A DNA stretch of 64,000 nt from the NCBI RefSeq assembly GCF_002067135.1, contig NZ_CP020105.1:2976001-3040000 (forward strand). The letters run 5' to 3'. The notes beneath the pieces were generated by a model that saw only the letters and a list, made by a program, of their open reading frames with translations, did not search any database and was not told where the DNA came from. The position numbers were made by a program, and so were the translations under genes. Each line of letters opens with the position of its first letter. The first letter of the stretch is position 1. Positions 1 to 8,287 of the stretch are shown piece by piece. This stretch comes from Spirosoma rigui (lineage in GTDB: Bacteria; Bacteroidota; Bacteroidia; Cytophagales; Spirosomataceae).

Positions 1-1513
1 TATGATCTACGTGAACGTAACGACACCGGTAGGCGCAACGGTAAGCCGGACGGAGAAAGTGCTTGACGCGGTTGAAGCCGTTGCCTCGAAGATGGAATCG
101 GTCGAGAACGTATCGACGCTGGCCGGCTTCAGCCTGCTGACCGACGGGGCTGGTTCGTCTTACGGGATGGGGATGATCAACCTCAAACACTGGGACGACC
201 GCAAGGAAACCATGCAGGACGTAATTGCCGCGCTGGAAGAAAAAACCAAACACATCACCGATGCCAGTATTCAGTTCTTTCCACCCCCAACGGTACCGGG
301 TTTCGGTAACTCCAGCGGTTTTGAAATCCGGATGCTGGATAAGGGCCGTAGTGGCGACCTGAACAAAACGGCCGCGGCCGCGGCTACCTTCATTGCCGCG
401 CTGAAGAAACGCCCTGAGATCAGTGATGCGTTTACCAGTTTCGACCCCAGCTTCCCGCAGTACCTGCTGCACATTGATCACGAGAAAGCCGCCCAAAAAG
501 GCGTCTCCACCGATAACGCCATGAGTACGCTCCAGACACTGATGGGAAGCTACTACGCGTCGAATTTCATCCGGTTCGGTCAGATGTACAAAGTCATGGT
601 GCAGGCCGCCCCCGGCTACCGGACCAAGCCCGAAGATGTGCTGAACATGCGTGTCAAAAACGACCAGGGCGAGATGGTTCCCTATTCCAACTTCGTTCGG
701 CTCGAACGGGTATACGGGCCGGAGCAGCTAACCCGCTATAACATGTACACCTCGGCCATGATCAACGGCGACGCGGCCCCCGGCTACAGTAGTGGCGATG
801 CCATCCGGGCCATTCAGGAGGTAGCCAGAGAACAGCTGCCCAAAGGATTCGGCTACGAATGGTCGGGGATGTCGCGCGAGGAAGTGCTGTCCGGTGACCA
901 GGCGCTGTATATTTTCGCCATCTGTCTGGTATTCGTATACCTGCTGCTGGTGGCTCAGTATGAAAGTATCTTCCTGCCCGTGCCGGTACTGCTGTCTTTA
1001 CCCACGGGGGTGTTCGGGTCGTTCCTGTTCCTGCAGGTGTTGGGTCTCCAGAACAATATCTACGCGCAGGTAGCGCTGGTCATGCTCATTGGCTTGCTGG
1101 GTAAAAACGCCATCCTGATTGTTGAATTCGCCAACCAGCGCCAAAAAGAAGGGCTGCCCATTGTGGAGGCTGCGCTGGAAGGAGCCGTTTCCCGCCTGCG
1201 ACCTATTCTGATGACGTCGTTCGCATTCATTGCGGGGCTTATCCCGCTCTGTATTGCATCGGGGGCGGGTGCCATGGGGAACCGCTCCATCGGTACGGCC
1301 GCTGCCGGGGGTATGTTCACCGGTACGGTGTTCGGTCTGCTGCTGGTACCGGGTCTCTACGTCATCTTCGCCAAACTGGGCGAGCGCTACGGCAGCAAAA
1401 AACGCCCGACCGACGACGAACAGTCCCAAGAGCATCAGCCGCCTAAATCTCCCACCAATTCGAGTCTAGTAGCCACCCAACCCCACGTCAATGGTACCGT
1501 CGTTCCCTCATAA
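1..1513 (+). CDS. RND efflux pump, inner-membrane permease (C-terminal half, cut by window edge)
   Basis: This is the C-terminal half of a proton-driven RND pump of the HAE-1 (AcrB/MexB) type, which exports drugs or other amphiphiles through an outer-membrane channel. The frame is open at the left edge, so the true start lies outside the window. The 503 visible residues correspond to AcrB from about residue 570, beginning in the second periplasmic porter region. A hydrophobic block at visible residues 300-460 holds the last membrane helices and the conserved GKNAILIVEFA stretch. The tail is polar and variable. The stop overlaps the start of the following channel gene by 23 bases, so the two are translationally coupled. 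The adaptor protein must lie upstream. Family assignment is firm; the substrate cannot be told. Confidence 0.93.
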   Translation, partial: MIYVNVTTPVGATVSRTEKVLDAVEAVASKMESVENVSTLAGFSLLTDGAGSSYGMGMINLKHWDDRKETMQDVIAALEEKTKHITDASIQFFPPPTVPGFGNSSGFEIRMLDKGRSGDLNKTAAAAATFIAALKKRPEISDAFTSFDPSFPQYLLHIDHEKAAQKGVSTDNAMSTLQTLMGSYYASNFIRFGQMYKVMVQAAPGYRTKPEDVLNMRVKNDQGEMVPYSNFVRLERVYGPEQLTRYNMYTSAMINGDAAPGYSSGDAIRAIQEVAREQLPKGFGYEWSGMSREEVLSGDQALYIFAICLVFVYLLLVAQYESIFLPVPVLLSLPTGVFGSFLFLQVLGLQNNIYAQVALVMLIGLLGKNAILIVEFANQRQKEGLPIVEAALEGAVSRLRPILMTSFAFIAGLIPLCIASGAGAMGNRSIGTAAAGGMFTGTVFGLLLVPGLYVIFAKLGERYGSKKRPTDDEQSQEHQPPKSPTNSSLVATQPHVNGTVVPS

Positions 1514-2945
1514 ATCCGTTCTAAATCTTCTCTGCTTTCTCATCGCCGGACTGCTGATGAGCAGCTGCCAGATGCCCCGAACGGTTCTCCAGCCCAACGC
1601 CCGGCCCATCCCCGCTACCTTTGCCGGTAATGCCGACTCGGCGGGGATTGCGTCCCGGAACTGGCGTTCGTTCTTCGGTGACCCGAACCTGATTCAACTC
1701 ATCGACACGGCTCTGGCCGGTAACCTGGACTTGCGCATCGCCACCCAGCGGATTGAGCAGGCCCGGGCTGCCTATGCCTACAACCGGGGGTTCCTGGCCC
1801 CGCAGATCAACGCCGTGGTATCGGCCGGGGTGGACCGCTACGGCCGCAACACGCTCAACGGCGTTGGTAATTTCGATACCAACCTGTCGGATAATATCCG
1901 GGGTAATCTGGTTATTCCCAACCCCACCCCCGATTACTTCATCGGAGCCCGCAGCACCTGGGAGGTCGATATCTGGGGCAAGCTCCGCAACCGGCGCAAA
2001 GCGTCTTACCTGCGCCTGCTGGCTTCCGAAAAAGGCCGCCATGCCGTGGTTACGTCGCTGGTCGCCGAAATTGCCCGCTATTACTATACCTTGCTGGCGC
2101 TGGACGGCGAACAGGAAATCATTCAGAAAAATATCGAATTTCAACAGCGGGCCGTGGGTCTGGTACGTATTCAAAAAGAAGCAGGCCGGGTAACGGAACT
2201 GGCCGTTCAGCAGTTCACCGCCCAGCTTCTCAACACACGCAGTCGGCAGGGGCAGGTTCGTCAGCGCATTGTGGAAACCGAGAACCAGCTCAACCGCCTG
2301 CTGGGTCGCTATCCGCAGCCCATCGCGCGGGGTAAGTCCCTGCAGGCCTACGAGCTACCGGGCCAGGTTAGTACCGGCCTGCCGGCGCAGATGCTCCTCC
2401 GACGACCCGATATCCAGCAGGCCGAATTGGACCTGCAGGCGGCCAACATTGATGTCGACGTAGCACGGGCCGAATTTCTGCCAAGTCTGAATCTGTCGGC
2501 CTACGCCGGACTCAACTCCTTCCGGGCCGAAACCCTGTTCAATCCGGCTTCTATTGCCGCCGGGCTGCTGGGCGGTCTGTCGGCACCGGTGCTGAACCGG
2601 CGCTTTATTAAAGCTAATTACGGACAGTCGGTGGCGCAGAGTCGCGAAGCGTTCTACCGCTACCGCCAGACGATCCTGACGGGCTTCAGCGAGGTTACCA
2701 CGAACCTGCGGGGCGTAGAAAACTACCGGAACGTTGCTGAATTGCAGGCGCAGGAAGTGGATGTGCTGCGGCAGGCGGTCTCGGTCTCGAACGACTTGTT
2801 TGCCGGGGGATATGCATCCTATCTGGAAGTGATTACCGCCCAGCGGAGCGTACTCGAAGCCGAACTGGCCCTGATCAGTACCAAGCAGGAGCAGTTTCTT
2901 TCGCTCACCGATCTGTACCGGACCCTGGGTGGCGGCTGGGAATAA
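1491..2945 (+). CDS. Outer-membrane efflux lipoprotein, TolC/OprM (NodT) family
   Basis: This is the outer-membrane channel of the tripartite RND efflux system. The 484-residue length is usual for the OprM/NodT group. The N-terminus is a lipoprotein signal ending in LMSSC, with Cys26 as the predicted lipidated residue. Two repeated outer-membrane efflux domains follow (about 60-260 and 285-480). LLRRPDIQQAE and the AxAEFLPSLNLSA region are typical of the family. It overlaps the pump gene by 23 bases and is the last gene of the operon; a hairpin at 3004-3035 follows. Such proteins form trimeric beta-barrels with long periplasmic alpha-helical tunnels. The start is the ATG at 1491, which gives a complete signal peptide. 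Confidence 0.93.
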   Translation: MVPSFPHKSVLNLLCFLIAGLLMSSCQMPRTVLQPNARPIPATFAGNADSAGIASRNWRSFFGDPNLIQLIDTALAGNLDLRIATQRIEQARAAYAYNRGFLAPQINAVVSAGVDRYGRNTLNGVGNFDTNLSDNIRGNLVIPNPTPDYFIGARSTWEVDIWGKLRNRRKASYLRLLASEKGRHAVVTSLVAEIARYYYTLLALDGEQEIIQKNIEFQQRAVGLVRIQKEAGRVTELAVQQFTAQLLNTRSRQGQVRQRIVETENQLNRLLGRYPQPIARGKSLQAYELPGQVSTGLPAQMLLRRPDIQQAELDLQAANIDVDVARAEFLPSLNLSAYAGLNSFRAETLFNPASIAAGLLGGLSAPVLNRRFIKANYGQSVAQSREAFYRYRQTILTGFSEVTTNLRGVENYRNVAELQAQEVDVLRQAVSVSNDLFAGGYASYLEVITAQRSVLEAELALISTKQEQFLSLTDLYRTLGGGWE

Positions 2946-3003
2946 ACCGGGGTTGCTTTACCCAAAATCGCGTATCGCCTGTCATGTTGATGAACTTAAT
3001 ATC

Positions 3004-3035
3004 GTGCCGCCTGTCGACGCATCGACGGGCGGCAC
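3004..3035 (+). terminator. Hairpin after the efflux operon
   Basis: Arms GTGCCGCCTGTCGA and TCGACGGGCGGCAC are 14 bases long with one mismatch and a 4-base loop. It lies 60 bases after the channel gene's stop. No strong T run follows, so termination is inferred from position and stability. Confidence 0.5.
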
Positions 3036-3152
3036 GACTAGTGTTAATCCGGTGCTTTGCGTGTAATTTTTGCTGCTCGAAAGTAAGTAATTGCACGGCG
3101 TTCCTTCCTGTACTGTAAGCCGATTGATGGCGACGGTTTTATCAGGTTCATT

Positions 3153-3869
3153 ATGAAACGTAGAGAAGCAATTCTGCAGGTAGCCCTGACATTGGGAAGC
3201 GCCCTGTCGGCGCCGACGATGGCGTCGATTCTTGATAGTTATCAACCCCACCGTATCGGTAGGCATAAGCCGTCGACGTTCGGGCTGCTGGCCGATGAAC
3301 ATACGCTGCTGGCCGAGATCACCGAAGTTATTATGCCCGCTACCTCGACGCCGGGTGCCAAAGACGCCAGGGTTGCCGAGACCATTGAGCTGATTCTGAA
3401 GGATTGTTACAAGCCCGAGCAGCAGGCTCACTTTCGGAAAGGACTCCGGGATGTGGACGCCGAGAGTCAGACGGCGTACGGCAAGGCTTTTATTGACCTG
3501 TCGACGGAGCAGCGGACGGCCATTCTGAAGCAGTTTGAGCAACGGGCCAAAACCGAAGCGGCCCAGCACCCCAGACGGCAGGAAAAACCCCAGGCAACCA
3601 GCGCCGAAACGACCCTGAGCGCCATGGCTCCCGCCGGCTCCGAGCAGACGCAGGCTAAAGAGGTGGATGCCGAAACGGGCGTCGTTGTGAAAGATGCGTT
3701 GAAAAACGCGCCCCTGATCCCTTTCTTCAGGCTGGTGAAAGAGCTGACGATACTGGGCTACTTCAGCTCCGAGATCGGCTGCACCCAGGCTCTGGCTTAT
3801 GTGCCCATTCCGGGTCGCTACGAAGGTGTTGTCAAACTGAAAGACGGACAAAAAGCGTGGGCCACTTAA
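3153..3869 (+). CDS. Gluconate 2-dehydrogenase subunit 3-like protein
   Basis: This is the small partner subunit of a periplasmic, flavin-dependent sugar or alcohol dehydrogenase. In the family, subunit 3 is needed for export and assembly of the GMC-type catalytic subunit, which is the next gene (75 bases downstream). The 238-residue protein starts MKRREAILQ, a short twin-Arg leader of the kind common in these subunits, followed by a hydrophobic stretch. The body has the usual features: HTLLAEITEVIMPAT, DLSTEQRTAILKQFE and a C-terminal GYFSSEIG motif. A proline- and alanine-rich insert near residues 130-175 is unusual and may be a linker. The family call is good; the substrate is unknown. Confidence 0.85.
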   Translation: MKRREAILQVALTLGSALSAPTMASILDSYQPHRIGRHKPSTFGLLADEHTLLAEITEVIMPATSTPGAKDARVAETIELILKDCYKPEQQAHFRKGLRDVDAESQTAYGKAFIDLSTEQRTAILKQFEQRAKTEAAQHPRRQEKPQATSAETTLSAMAPAGSEQTQAKEVDAETGVVVKDALKNAPLIPFFRLVKELTILGYFSSEIGCTQALAYVPIPGRYEGVVKLKDGQKAWAT

Positions 3870-3944
3870 GCTGGTCTGTGCTGATATGGTCCTCTGTTTA
3901 CGTCCGTCGACTCCGCGGGGTTGACGCCTTTCCCAACGACATCC

Positions 3945-5663
3945 ATGAATCTCAATCTTGACGCTAAAAAAACAATGACCTACGACGCAATCGTCGTGGG
4001 CTCCGGTATATCGGGTGGCTGGGCCGCCAAAGAATTAACCCAGAAGGGACTTAAAGTGCTGATGCTGGAGCGCGGCCCCGACCTGAAGCACGTAACCGAC
4101 TACACCACGGCCATGAAGGATCCCTGGGAGTTTCCGCACCGGGGTAAAATTGAGCTGTGGGCCGCCGAAGAGTACTGGGCCAACGCCCGCTCAGGCGGGA
4201 AGCCCGGTGAAGACCAGCGGCATATGTTCACTAAAGACGTGGACGTCCCCTACATCGAAAAGAGGCCGTACGACTGGATTCGGGCGTATCACCTGGGCGG
4301 GCGCTCGCTGGTGTGGGGGCGGCAGAGCTACCGTTTCAACGAACGGGATTTTACGGCAAACCTCGAAGACGGCCACGGTGCCGATTGGCCCATCCGCTAC
4401 AAGGATCTGGCTCCCTGGTACTCTTACGTAGAGAAGTTCGCCGGCATTTCGGGCAACCGCGACGGGCTGGAGGTGCTGCCCGACGGTGAGTTTGTACCAC
4501 CCATGCAGATGAACAGCATCGAACGGCTGGCCAAAGCGGGTATCGAAAAGAGCTTTAAAGGACGGCACCTGGTCATTGGCCGGCCCGCGATTATCTCGCA
4601 GGCGCAGAAAATTCATACCGATCTGGGTCGGGCATCGTGCCAGTTTCGGAATCTCTGCGTGCGGGGCTGCCCGTTTGGCGCGTACTTCAGTACCCAGTCG
4701 GCAACGCTGCCGGCCGCCGTCAAAACGGGTAACCTCACTGTCGTCACCGATAAAATTGCCTATCAGGTTATTTTCGACGACCAGAAGAACAAGGCCGTTG
4801 GCGTGCGGGTCATCGACCAGAACACAAAACAACACCAAGAGTACTACGCCAAACTAATCTTCCTGAATGCGTCGACGATGAACACGGCCTGGATTATGAT
4901 GCAGTCCACGTCGAAGCGTTTTCCCAACGGACTGGGCAACGATTCTGACCAGCTGGGTCGCAACCTGATGGATCACCATCTGGGAGCCGGTGCGTCGGGC
5001 GAGTACGAAGGTCTGCAGGATATGTACTACTACGGTCGGCGGGGCAACGGTATCTACGTACCCCGGTTTGCCAACTGGGGCGACGACAAACGCAAGGATT
5101 TTGTTCGCGGTTTTGGGTATCAGGGCCGGGGGGCTCGTCAGGACTGGGTGGCGGGTGCAGCTAAAGACGGATTTGGTCCCGAGTTTAAAGACAACCTGAC
5201 CAGGCCGGGTCGGTGGGAGTTCAACATTGGCGGCTTTGGCGAAACCTTACCTGATCCCAACAACCGGATGCGGCTATCGGCGCAGAAAGACAAGTGGGGC
5301 TTACCCATCATTGAGTTCGATGCCGCCTGGGGCGACAATACGGTGGGGATGCGCAAAGCCATGATGAACGATGCCGCTGAAATGCTCGAAGCCGCTGGCC
5401 TGAAAAACGTAAAGACCCGGAATGATACCTCGAAAAATCCGGGCATCGGCATCCACGAGATGGGCGCAGCCCGCATGGGCCGCGATCCGAAAACGTCGGT
5501 GCTCAACGCCTGGAATCAGGTATGGGGGGCTAAAAACGTATTTGTTACCGACGGGGCGGCCATGGCGTCGTCGTCCTGCGTGAACCCTTCTTTGACCTAC
5601 ATGGCGCTCACTGCCCGCGCGGCCGATCATGCCGTGGGTGAACTGAAGCGCATGAATCTCTGA
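3945..5663 (+). CDS. GMC-family FAD oxidoreductase
   Basis: This is a flavin-dependent oxidoreductase of the glucose-methanol-choline family, probably oxidising a sugar or alcohol in the periplasm together with the subunit 3 protein encoded just upstream. VVGSGISGGWAA near the N-terminus is the FAD-binding Rossmann motif. HLGGRSLVWG near residue 110 and the C-terminal GIHEMGAARMG and CVNPSLTYMALTARAA stretches are typical of GMC dehydrogenases. The open frame reaches back to a TTG at 3921. I chose ATG 3945 (572 residues), and ATG 3975 is also possible because it starts just before the Rossmann fold. No cytochrome c gene sits beside this pair, so the electron acceptor is not shown. A stable hairpin follows the stop. 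Confidence 0.9.
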   Translation: MNLNLDAKKTMTYDAIVVGSGISGGWAAKELTQKGLKVLMLERGPDLKHVTDYTTAMKDPWEFPHRGKIELWAAEEYWANARSGGKPGEDQRHMFTKDVDVPYIEKRPYDWIRAYHLGGRSLVWGRQSYRFNERDFTANLEDGHGADWPIRYKDLAPWYSYVEKFAGISGNRDGLEVLPDGEFVPPMQMNSIERLAKAGIEKSFKGRHLVIGRPAIISQAQKIHTDLGRASCQFRNLCVRGCPFGAYFSTQSATLPAAVKTGNLTVVTDKIAYQVIFDDQKNKAVGVRVIDQNTKQHQEYYAKLIFLNASTMNTAWIMMQSTSKRFPNGLGNDSDQLGRNLMDHHLGAGASGEYEGLQDMYYYGRRGNGIYVPRFANWGDDKRKDFVRGFGYQGRGARQDWVAGAAKDGFGPEFKDNLTRPGRWEFNIGGFGETLPDPNNRMRLSAQKDKWGLPIIEFDAAWGDNTVGMRKAMMNDAAEMLEAAGLKNVKTRNDTSKNPGIGIHEMGAARMGRDPKTSVLNAWNQVWGAKNVFVTDGAAMASSSCVNPSLTYMALTARAADHAVGELKRMNL

Positions 5664-5674
5664 TAGCTCGTTTT

Positions 5675-5722
5675 GCAGGCCAGCGTCCCTACTAAATCGA
5701 CCCTGTTGGACGCTGGCCCTGC
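5675..5722. terminator. Hairpin between convergent GMC and histidine kinase genes
   Basis: GCCAGCGTCC at 5679-5688 pairs perfectly with GGACGCTGGC at 5708-5717. The pairing extends outward through GCAG/CTGC with one bulged base. It lies 12 bases after the oxidoreductase stop and could serve both strands. Confidence 0.55.
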
Positions 5723-5785
5723 CCAGTAGCCCATTGGCCCCGCACCAGACGAAGTACTTACTCAACTGACTTAGGGTGCTGGCCG

Positions 5786-7876
5786 CTAGGTATGCACTGG
5801 TTGCGGAATCCGCAGCCGGAAGAGCGTCCCTTTAGGAACAAATAAGTCCAGTGTCCCTTCCAGCTGCTCCGTCAGGGACGTAACCAGCCGCTTGCCAAAC
5901 GACGTTCGGCTGGAGCGGCTTCGCCAGGCGTCGGGCGTAATACCGGGTCCGTTATCCTCTATTTCCAGCACAATAGCTGGCGGGGCCGACGTAGTAACTT
6001 CCTGCTGCAGGCTAATGCGCAGAAGAGGCACCTGATCGCCGTTGTAAGCGTACTTAAAGGCGTTGGTAACCAGTTCGTTGACAATTAACCCAAGGGGGAT
6101 GGCGACGTCCACATCCAGTTCCTCCAGCTTAATGTCCATCTGCAGATCAAACGTATCCCGTCCGTAGCCATAGGCCCGCATCAGGTTCTGGGCCAGGGTA
6201 GGCAGGTACTCGGCCATGTTAACCAGCGTTACCTGATCGGTCTGGTACAGGCCCTGGTGAATGAGCGACATGGCTTCTACCCGTTGCTGGCCCACCCGAA
6301 CCGCCTGAACGACCGACTCGTCTTCCAGCCCATTGGCCTGTAACCGCAACAGACCCGATATGATGGCCAGATTGTTCTTCACCCGGTGATGCAGTTCTTT
6401 CATCAGCGTGCGCAGTTGCTGCGCCTGATCCGCCAACTGCCGGCTGTTCTGGCTGATTACGGTATTCTGTTCCGACAGCCGCCGGTTCGCTCGTCGGATG
6501 GCGGTGTATTGGTAGACAAGTAAACCCATTAGTACCGTCAACACGAACAATCCGGCAGCCATGTACTGTACCAGTCGTTCCTGCAACTGATTCTGGGCGT
6601 TGAGTTCAGTTATCTGGTGGACCCGTTCCTTTGTTTTGTACCGGGCTTCGATTTCGGCCAGACTCCGGGCTTTCTGCAGGGATACGGCTGTTTTTACGCG
6701 GGCGATCTGTTGCCGCTCAGCTGCCTGGATGGCAGCTACTTCGGTTTCCTTTTCGGCTTGTATCCGGGCCAGCTCCCGGGCCCGGTCCAGTTGTAGCTTC
6801 GCGTTCAGCGTAGCAACCTCCCGGGTCTTCTGCAGCGCGTACTGCTCCTCGACCCGGGCAATTGCCTGTGCTTTATTGAGGGTCATGAGCGAGTCTTCCA
6901 GGCCCTTCTGGAGCGACAGGAACTGGTAGGCCTTCGGGTAAAGTCCCGCGGCTTCGTGCACCCGGGCCAGTTCGGAGTAGACCGATGCCGCCAGGGATTT
7001 GTATGGACTTGATTCCAGAAGCTGCCGGGCTTTCTCGGCGTAGTCCAGAGCCAGCGGTAACTGACCGAGTCCCCGGTGGGCAGTAGACAAATTCCGGTAA
7101 TTATGAATCAGACTCGAAATCCGTTTCTGGGGCAGGTTAATGGCCAGCGCTTTGTTGAGGTACTCGACGGCGGGCGCAAAATCCTTCTGCTTAATGTAGT
7201 TGGCTCCCAGGTCATTGTAAATAACCGGGTAGGCCGACGGCAGGGCATGGGTGGAGTCGTTGATGGCCAGCGCCCGCAGAAAATAGGTCCTGCCCCGGTC
7301 GTAGGCCCTGAGATCCTCATAGATAATACCCAGGTTGATGTAATTATCCACCAACTGATCCATCGCTTTCAGCCGCTGGTTGATGGCAATCGATTTGCGG
7401 ACGTAGCCGATGCCCTGTTCCAGTAGGGGCTCAACGCGCTGGTTCTGCTGGCCCATCATTTTATAAAGGAGTCCCAGGCTGTTATAGGCTCGTGCTACGT
7501 GTTTGGGACGGTCGGCGCGGGTGAACCAGTCAATCGACTGGTGAAGGAAAGGAAGAGCCTGGTTGTACTGACCGCGGTTATTGAGGATAATACCATTCAG
7601 CCGGCAGTAGTAGCCCATACCCAGATAGTAGTTCGACCGCAGGCAGTAGGGCGGCATTTTGTCCAGATAGTGCTGGGCCGAATCGTACTGACTGGTTTTG
7701 ACGAAGGCATTGGCGATATCGTAATAAGTATTGGCCCGGGTGGAGTCGGGGAGCTTACGCGCGAGGGTCGTTTTCAGGCTATCGATCAATCGGGATGGCG
7801 ACTGGGCCTGAACACGAGCGACCTGTAGCAAAGCAATCAGCAGGAAAGAAAGCAGGCCCCTGTACAAAGCGTTCAT
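5786..7876 (-). CDS. TPR-containing sensor histidine kinase, HisKA_2 family
   Basis: This is a membrane-bound sensor kinase of 696 residues. A signal peptide (residues 1-24) is followed by about seven tetratricopeptide repeats (40-330) in the periplasm, which is the likely sensing part. A long charged coiled coil runs from about 335 to 430, and one membrane helix lies near 437-460. The cytoplasmic part carries a HisKA_2 dimerisation domain with the ELHHRVKNN motif, which puts the phosphorylated histidine at 496 or 497. A HATPase domain follows, with NELVTNAFKYA and EIEDNGPGI. No response regulator gene is adjacent on either side, so the partner must be encoded elsewhere. Kinases of this layout are frequent in Cytophagales; the signal is unknown. 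Confidence 0.9.
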   Translation of the reverse strand: MNALYRGLLSFLLIALLQVARVQAQSPSRLIDSLKTTLARKLPDSTRANTYYDIANAFVKTSQYDSAQHYLDKMPPYCLRSNYYLGMGYYCRLNGIILNNRGQYNQALPFLHQSIDWFTRADRPKHVARAYNSLGLLYKMMGQQNQRVEPLLEQGIGYVRKSIAINQRLKAMDQLVDNYINLGIIYEDLRAYDRGRTYFLRALAINDSTHALPSAYPVIYNDLGANYIKQKDFAPAVEYLNKALAINLPQKRISSLIHNYRNLSTAHRGLGQLPLALDYAEKARQLLESSPYKSLAASVYSELARVHEAAGLYPKAYQFLSLQKGLEDSLMTLNKAQAIARVEEQYALQKTREVATLNAKLQLDRARELARIQAEKETEVAAIQAAERQQIARVKTAVSLQKARSLAEIEARYKTKERVHQITELNAQNQLQERLVQYMAAGLFVLTVLMGLLVYQYTAIRRANRRLSEQNTVISQNSRQLADQAQQLRTLMKELHHRVKNNLAIISGLLRLQANGLEDESVVQAVRVGQQRVEAMSLIHQGLYQTDQVTLVNMAEYLPTLAQNLMRAYGYGRDTFDLQMDIKLEELDVDVAIPLGLIVNELVTNAFKYAYNGDQVPLLRISLQQEVTTSAPPAIVLEIEDNGPGITPDAWRSRSSRTSFGKRLVTSLTEQLEGTLDLFVPKGTLFRLRIPQPVHT

Positions 7877-7882
7877 AGATTA

Positions 7883-8222
7883 ACCAAAAAGGAAACTGAA
7901 TACCAATGATGTTTAGTAAATATGTTATGGCGTAAATGTAGGTGGTAAGTTCTGTTTACCTAGCCCGTAGGATAGTAGAGTTTGGGGTAGTTGGCTGCTA
8001 ACCAGAAAGATGCAGCTTGTTTCGGTGGTCTCATTCAAGGCCGTGTTGCTTTTGTTTTTTCGGCTACCTACCAATTCAGGTTGGTTACCTACAAAAGGCT
8101 GCTGCTGGCATCAGGCCGGTGCGGAAGGGACAGAAAAAAGCCCGATTGCTACGTAAAATTGGTTGAACAGATCGGCACACTAGTCTCCTGGTATGAACAG
8201 GGCGTAGAGAAACGGACGGATG
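7883..8222. other. Intergenic stretch without a recognised gene
   Basis: About 340 bases lie between the kinase start and the hairpin behind the M81 gene. An open frame on the plus strand (7991-8392) crosses the hairpin and runs into the M81 gene on the opposite strand. Its composition does not look coding, so I do not call it. No clear promoter box was found for the kinase. Confidence 0.5.
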
Positions 8223-8282
8223 TACACAAACAAAGGCGCGTCGGTCGGGTTGTACCCCGGCCGACGCGCCTTTGTTTGTGTA
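8223..8282. terminator. Long perfect hairpin after the M81 peptidase gene
   Basis: Two 22-base arms (8223-8244 and 8261-8282) are exactly complementary, with a 16-base loop. The inner core is GGCGCGTCGG/CCGACGCGCC, and A/T-rich ends (ACAAACAAA/TTTGTTTGT) provide the U tract on both strands. The M81 gene stops 6 bases away on the minus strand. Confidence 0.8.
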
Positions 8283-8287
8283 TTCTA

